Shown piece by piece: positions 60,645 to 64,000 of a DNA stretch of 64,000 bases. The notes beneath the pieces were generated by a model. That model worked only from the letters and a program-made list of their open reading frames with translations. It was not told the DNA's origin and made no database searches. Numbering within the stretch: position 1 is the first letter of the stretch; each line of letters begins with the position of its first letter. This stretch comes from Stenogyne calaminthoides. Its lineage: Eukaryota; Streptophyta; Magnoliopsida; Lamiales; Lamiaceae. The stretch spans positions 12,033,263 through 12,097,262 of the forward strand of contig JBBCBC010000037.1 of NCBI GenBank assembly GCA_037126765.1. Direction: 5' to 3'. Position numbers and translations under genes: made by a program.

Positions 60645-60935
60645 ATTACTCTCTCCGTTCTACTATAAGTTTCTCACTTTCTTTTTCATCCGTTTCACAA
60701 TAAATTTCATGTTTCTATAAATGGAAAAAATAACTCCACTACCTACAATTTTTATCCTTACTTTTTACACAATATTATAAAGAATGTCACTAACTACTCT
60801 ACTCTTTAATCCATATACCATTTTTTCTCTCCCAATATTCAAAACTACCCTTCATTGTTATTATTTTATTATTATTCTTTAAACAAAACAATAAAATAAA
60901 TAAAAAATTTATATCGAAAAGGAAGGAGTAGTATT
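60645..60935. mobile_element. Probable Stowaway-like MITE, weak ends
   Basis: TACTCTCTCCGTTCTACTAT at the left and GGAAGGAGTAGTA at the right are loosely inverted. TA flanks are present but the ends are degenerate. Confidence 0.4.
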
Positions 60936-61114
60936 TTAGGTGATAAAGTGATAAAGCGTTGAGGGTATTATTGGAAATTCAACTTTATTGAATAATAGAA
61001 TAATATTTATTAAATGTGATAAAATGTTAAAGGTATGAGTAAGTGACATATTGTAAATAAATATGTGATTAAAGGGTGTGAGTTAAAATGAGTATTTCTA
61101 TTTAAAGAAGACAA

Positions 61115-61349
61115 AGTCTAGTATGAAAATTTTCATACATGAAAAAACTTTAATTTACAACCAAATTCTGTAATTGATGAAGGTAAAATAAAATTGAGTG
61201 ATTCATGGTTCACTCGACCAAAGTGATTCATGGTTCACCTGACCCGAATAGGTCATAATTTAGGATGTATTATTTAATATTTAGAATGTAGATGATTAAT
61301 TTATGACAATTTTATAGATTTTCATGTATGAAAATTTTCACACTAAACA
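61115..61349. mobile_element. 235-bp MITE, copy 2, inverted relative to copy 1
   Basis: Begins AGTCTAGTATGAAAATTTTC and ends GAAAATTTTCACACTAAAC. The interior words GATTCATGGTTCACC and ATAGGTCATAATTTAGG match copy 1 (3804-4041) in reverse orientation. Its terminal repeats have diverged more. Confidence 0.6.
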
Positions 61350-61505
61350 ATCTATTTAAAGAAATATGTCTTAAAATTTGAACGGATCAAAACGGAAAAG
61401 ATTGGGACGGGGGAGTTTATCGTAAATGAGACACGAGACTTAATCGTCACTTCAATACTATGAAGTCACTTCATTAAGTTATGAATTAAATTAACCGCTT
61501 AAAAT

Positions 61506-61738
61506 TACTCCCTCTATTTTAAATTTATTTTCCAATTTATCATCCTACCCTTCTTCTTGTGAACGATTTTTGTATTACTAAATGAAATAATTAGCTGACA
61601 TGGTAAAAAGGGGTATGATAGATGAGTCACTTATCTATCATACCATTCCTTTAAAATTAATTTATTATTTTAATTATTAATACAAAAATCACTCACAAAA
61701 ACACGTAAACAGGAAAAAAGAATGTGGGGGGGAGTAAT
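61506..61738. mobile_element. Possible Stowaway-like MITE upstream of the PPR gene
   Basis: TACTCCCTCTATTTTAAATT near 61506 and GGGGGGGAGTAA near 61725 are loosely inverted termini. The right end is degenerate. Confidence 0.35.
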
Positions 61739-61782
61739 AAATAACAACGAAACACAAAATGTTGTGATGCAGAGTGTCATTC

Positions 61783-64000
61783 ATGCCAGAGTCCTCCCTC
61801 AGCATCATAGCACAACAAGTAACCAACATCAACCACCTTAAGGAATTCCATGCCCAAATCATTCGCCATGCTCTCAATCGCCCTAATTTCTGGGTGGCGC
61901 AACTCCTCGCTTTCTGCACGCGCTTTCACGCGCCGCCATCCTACGCCGCCCGCGTTTTCGAATCGGCCCACAATCCCGATGCCGCCGTTTTCACCAACAT
62001 GTCCAGGTATTACTCCAAATTGGGTGCGAAACATCAAATACTCCAACTCTTTGAACAAATGCAAAACTGCAATTTAAGACCAAACCCCAGTGTGCTACCT
62101 GTATTCATTAAGGCCGCGGGAAAGAAGGGCGTTTTGTTCCATCCATGGGTAATCAAGATGGGGCTTGCTTGTGGGACGTACACGCGGAACGCGTTGATAA
62201 ATGTATATGGGAAATACGGGCCACTTGGGGCCGCACGCCAGATGTTCGATGAAATGCGTGAGAGAAGTTTAGCGGATTGGAATGCAATGATTTCGGGGTA
62301 TTGGAATTGGGGGTTCGCAAATGAGGCTAAAAGGTTGTTTGATTTGATGCCGGATAAGAATGTGATCTCTTGGAGTACAATGGTTAGTGGCTTCTCAAAG
62401 ATGAGGGATTTGGAGAGTGCTAGGCGATACTTTGATCGAACGCCTGATAAATGTATTGTAACATGGAATGCAATGATCTCAGGGTACGCACAGAATGGGT
62501 TCTCGGAGGAGGCATTGAGCTTGTTTCTTGAAATGGCGAGCGTTGGGATTAGCCCGAATGAGACGACATGGGTTGCTGTTATATCTTCATGCTCGTCGCA
62601 TGGTGATCCTATGCTTGCGGATGGGGTGGTGAAGATGCTGGATGGTGGGGCAGTAATTCCGTTGAATCAATTTGTGAAGACTGCGCTTCTTGGCTTGTAC
62701 GCCAAGTGCGGGCGCCTTGAGATGGCTCGGAAGATATTCGACGAGCTAGGGGAAAAGAGGACTTTGGTGACTTGGAATTCCATGATTTCAGCTTACACGA
62801 GGGCTGGGGACTTGGTATCTGCACGAGACCTGTTTGGTCGAATGCCTGAAAAGGATGTCGTGTCTTGGAACTCGATGATAGCAGGCTATGCACAAAATGG
62901 GCAATCAGCGCTAGCAATCGAACTTTTTAAAGAAATGATCAATGATGATAAGATAATGCCAGATGAAGTTACTATGGTGAGTGTAATTTCAGCTTGTGGC
63001 CATCTAGGAGCTTTAGGACTAGGCAATTGGGTTCTGGACTTTGTTAAGGCAAACAGTATAAAGTTGAGCTTATCAGGGTACAACTCTCTCATCTTTATGT
63101 ACTCCAGGTGTGGAAGCATGAATGAAGCTAAGATGGTTTTTAATGAAATGGATAAAAGAGATGTCGTCTCCCACAATGCTTTGATTGCGAGTTTTGCTGC
63201 TCATGGGAACGCCGTCGAAGCCCTCCAACTGATGGAGAAAATGAAATACCAAGGCGTTGAACCAGATCGAATCACCTTCGTTGAAGTTCTAACAGCGTGT
63301 AGTCATGCGGGGATGTTGGATGAAGGTCGAAAGGTGTTTGAATCAATACAAGCTCCAGAAGTAGATCACTATGCCTGTTTGGTGGATATGTTAGGACGGG
63401 CAGGGAAACTGGACGAAGCAAAAAGAATAGTCGAACAAATGCCAATGAATCCACATGGAGGAATTTACGGGTCACTCCTAAATTCTAGCAGAATACACAG
63501 AAGAGTCGACATTGGGGAGATTGCTGCAAACAAGCTATTTGAGCTCGAACCAGAAAATTCAGGGAATTACGTTCTGCTTTCAAACATGTATGCAGCTTCT
63601 GGGAAGTGGAAAGAGGTCGAAAGAATCAGGGGATTGATGAAGACGAGAGGGGTGATGAAGACAACGGGGTGGAGCTGGGTCGAGTATGATACGAAGATGC
63701 ATAAGTTCATCATAGGCGATCGATCACATGAACTATCAGATGAGATATATGATAAACTGGCACAACTGAAAAAGAAAATGCAAAATGTGGGATATGTAGC
63801 TGATAAAAGCAATGTGTTGAAAGATGTGGAAGATGAAGAAAAGGAAGAGATGGTAGGAACTCATAGTGAGAAATTGGCTGTTGCTTTTGGTTTGCTTGTT
63901 AGTGAACCTGGAAGTGTTATAAGAGTGGTGAAGAACTTGAGGATTTGCTGGGATTGCCATGCTGCAATGAAGATTATTTCAGAGGTTGAGGGAAGAGAGA
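61783..64000 (+). CDS. DYW-type pentatricopeptide repeat protein, partial at the right edge
   Basis: An open frame from ATG 61783 runs about 739 codons to the window end with no stop. After LKEFHAQIIRHALNRPNFWV come many PLS-type PPR motifs (for example VISWSTMVSGFSKMRDLESA, VVSWNSMIAGYAQNGQSALA), then E/E+ motifs (DHYACLVDMLGRAGKLDEAK, GNYVLLSNMYAASGKWKEVE) and a DYW domain with the deaminase-like zinc signature HSE near 700 and CWDC near 723. The final residues that name the domain lie beyond the window. DYW proteins normally edit C to U in plastid or mitochondrial RNAs; the N-terminus should hold a transit peptide, although it is short here. The overall sequence resembles Arabidopsis At1g14470, recalled from memory. 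The chosen ATG is the only in-frame one before conserved residues. Confidence 0.93.
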   Translation, partial: MPESSLSIIAQQVTNINHLKEFHAQIIRHALNRPNFWVAQLLAFCTRFHAPPSYAARVFESAHNPDAAVFTNMSRYYSKLGAKHQILQLFEQMQNCNLRPNPSVLPVFIKAAGKKGVLFHPWVIKMGLACGTYTRNALINVYGKYGPLGAARQMFDEMRERSLADWNAMISGYWNWGFANEAKRLFDLMPDKNVISWSTMVSGFSKMRDLESARRYFDRTPDKCIVTWNAMISGYAQNGFSEEALSLFLEMASVGISPNETTWVAVISSCSSHGDPMLADGVVKMLDGGAVIPLNQFVKTALLGLYAKCGRLEMARKIFDELGEKRTLVTWNSMISAYTRAGDLVSARDLFGRMPEKDVVSWNSMIAGYAQNGQSALAIELFKEMINDDKIMPDEVTMVSVISACGHLGALGLGNWVLDFVKANSIKLSLSGYNSLIFMYSRCGSMNEAKMVFNEMDKRDVVSHNALIASFAAHGNAVEALQLMEKMKYQGVEPDRITFVEVLTACSHAGMLDEGRKVFESIQAPEVDHYACLVDMLGRAGKLDEAKRIVEQMPMNPHGGIYGSLLNSSRIHRRVDIGEIAANKLFELEPENSGNYVLLSNMYAASGKWKEVERIRGLMKTRGVMKTTGWSWVEYDTKMHKFIIGDRSHELSDEIYDKLAQLKKKMQNVGYVADKSNVLKDVEDEEKEEMVGTHSEKLAVAFGLLVSEPGSVIRVVKNLRICWDCHAAMKIISEVEGRE

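Noticed and set aside
1..64000. CRISPR arrays, operons or bacterial-type elements
   Set aside because: The window is plant nuclear DNA with introns; no regularly spaced direct repeats with unique spacers were found.

Overview
This window is a piece of a flowering-plant nuclear chromosome, from a eudicot and perhaps an asterid such as a Lamiales species (the order is inference). It has AT-rich intergenic DNA, GT-AG introns, plant-specific protein families (STICHEL, DYW-type PPR, plant HEN2) and many short plant transposons (Stowaway-like, hAT-like, Mutator-like, Helitron, SINE, copia-like LTR).

Layout: 1-8860 is intergenic and starts inside a minus-strand LTR element. An F-box gene (+) lies at 9835-11163, with an intron in its 5' UTR. 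SPF30 (-, 7 coding exons, 303 aa) is at 12155-16665, and a small proline-rich gene of unknown function (+) at 17526-18026. HEN2, the nuclear exosome RNA helicase (-, 14 coding exons, 990 aa), is at 18675-27338. A retroposon-like insertion sits at 28171-28946. STICHEL, a DnaX-like AAA+ protein (-, 7 coding exons, 1218 aa), is at 29554-35767. From 36 to 61.7 kb no intact gene was found. That stretch holds transposons, a locus with duplicated exons (about 45.9-56.1 kb), a coding-like tandem array (52.4-54.3 kb) and a 3.2-kb Helitron. A DYW-type PPR gene (+) starts at 61783 and runs off the right edge.

Exon structures were built by hand from splice sites and reading-frame phase. SPF30, HEN2 and STICHEL each close into one unbroken frame of about the length expected for the family. 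HEN2 has one GC-AG intron. STICHEL needs an 89-base intron that otherwise looks like a frameshift. SPF30 and HEN2 both act in nuclear RNA metabolism (splicing and exosome decay), but nothing in the sequence shows co-regulation. From memory, the Arabidopsis counterparts of STICHEL and SPF30 lie close together on chromosome 2, and a STICHEL-like gene lies beside a homologous PPR gene on chromosome 1, so the window probably keeps an ancestral gene order stretched by transposons.

The most notable structure is the Helitron at 57277-60505. It has TC and CTAG ends, a terminal hairpin and insertion between A and T. A related MITE at about 4.75 kb preserves the empty target site. The Helitron carries broken fragments of at least two unrelated genes, an O-methyltransferase and the mitochondrial protease FTSH4, plus a third exon-like piece.
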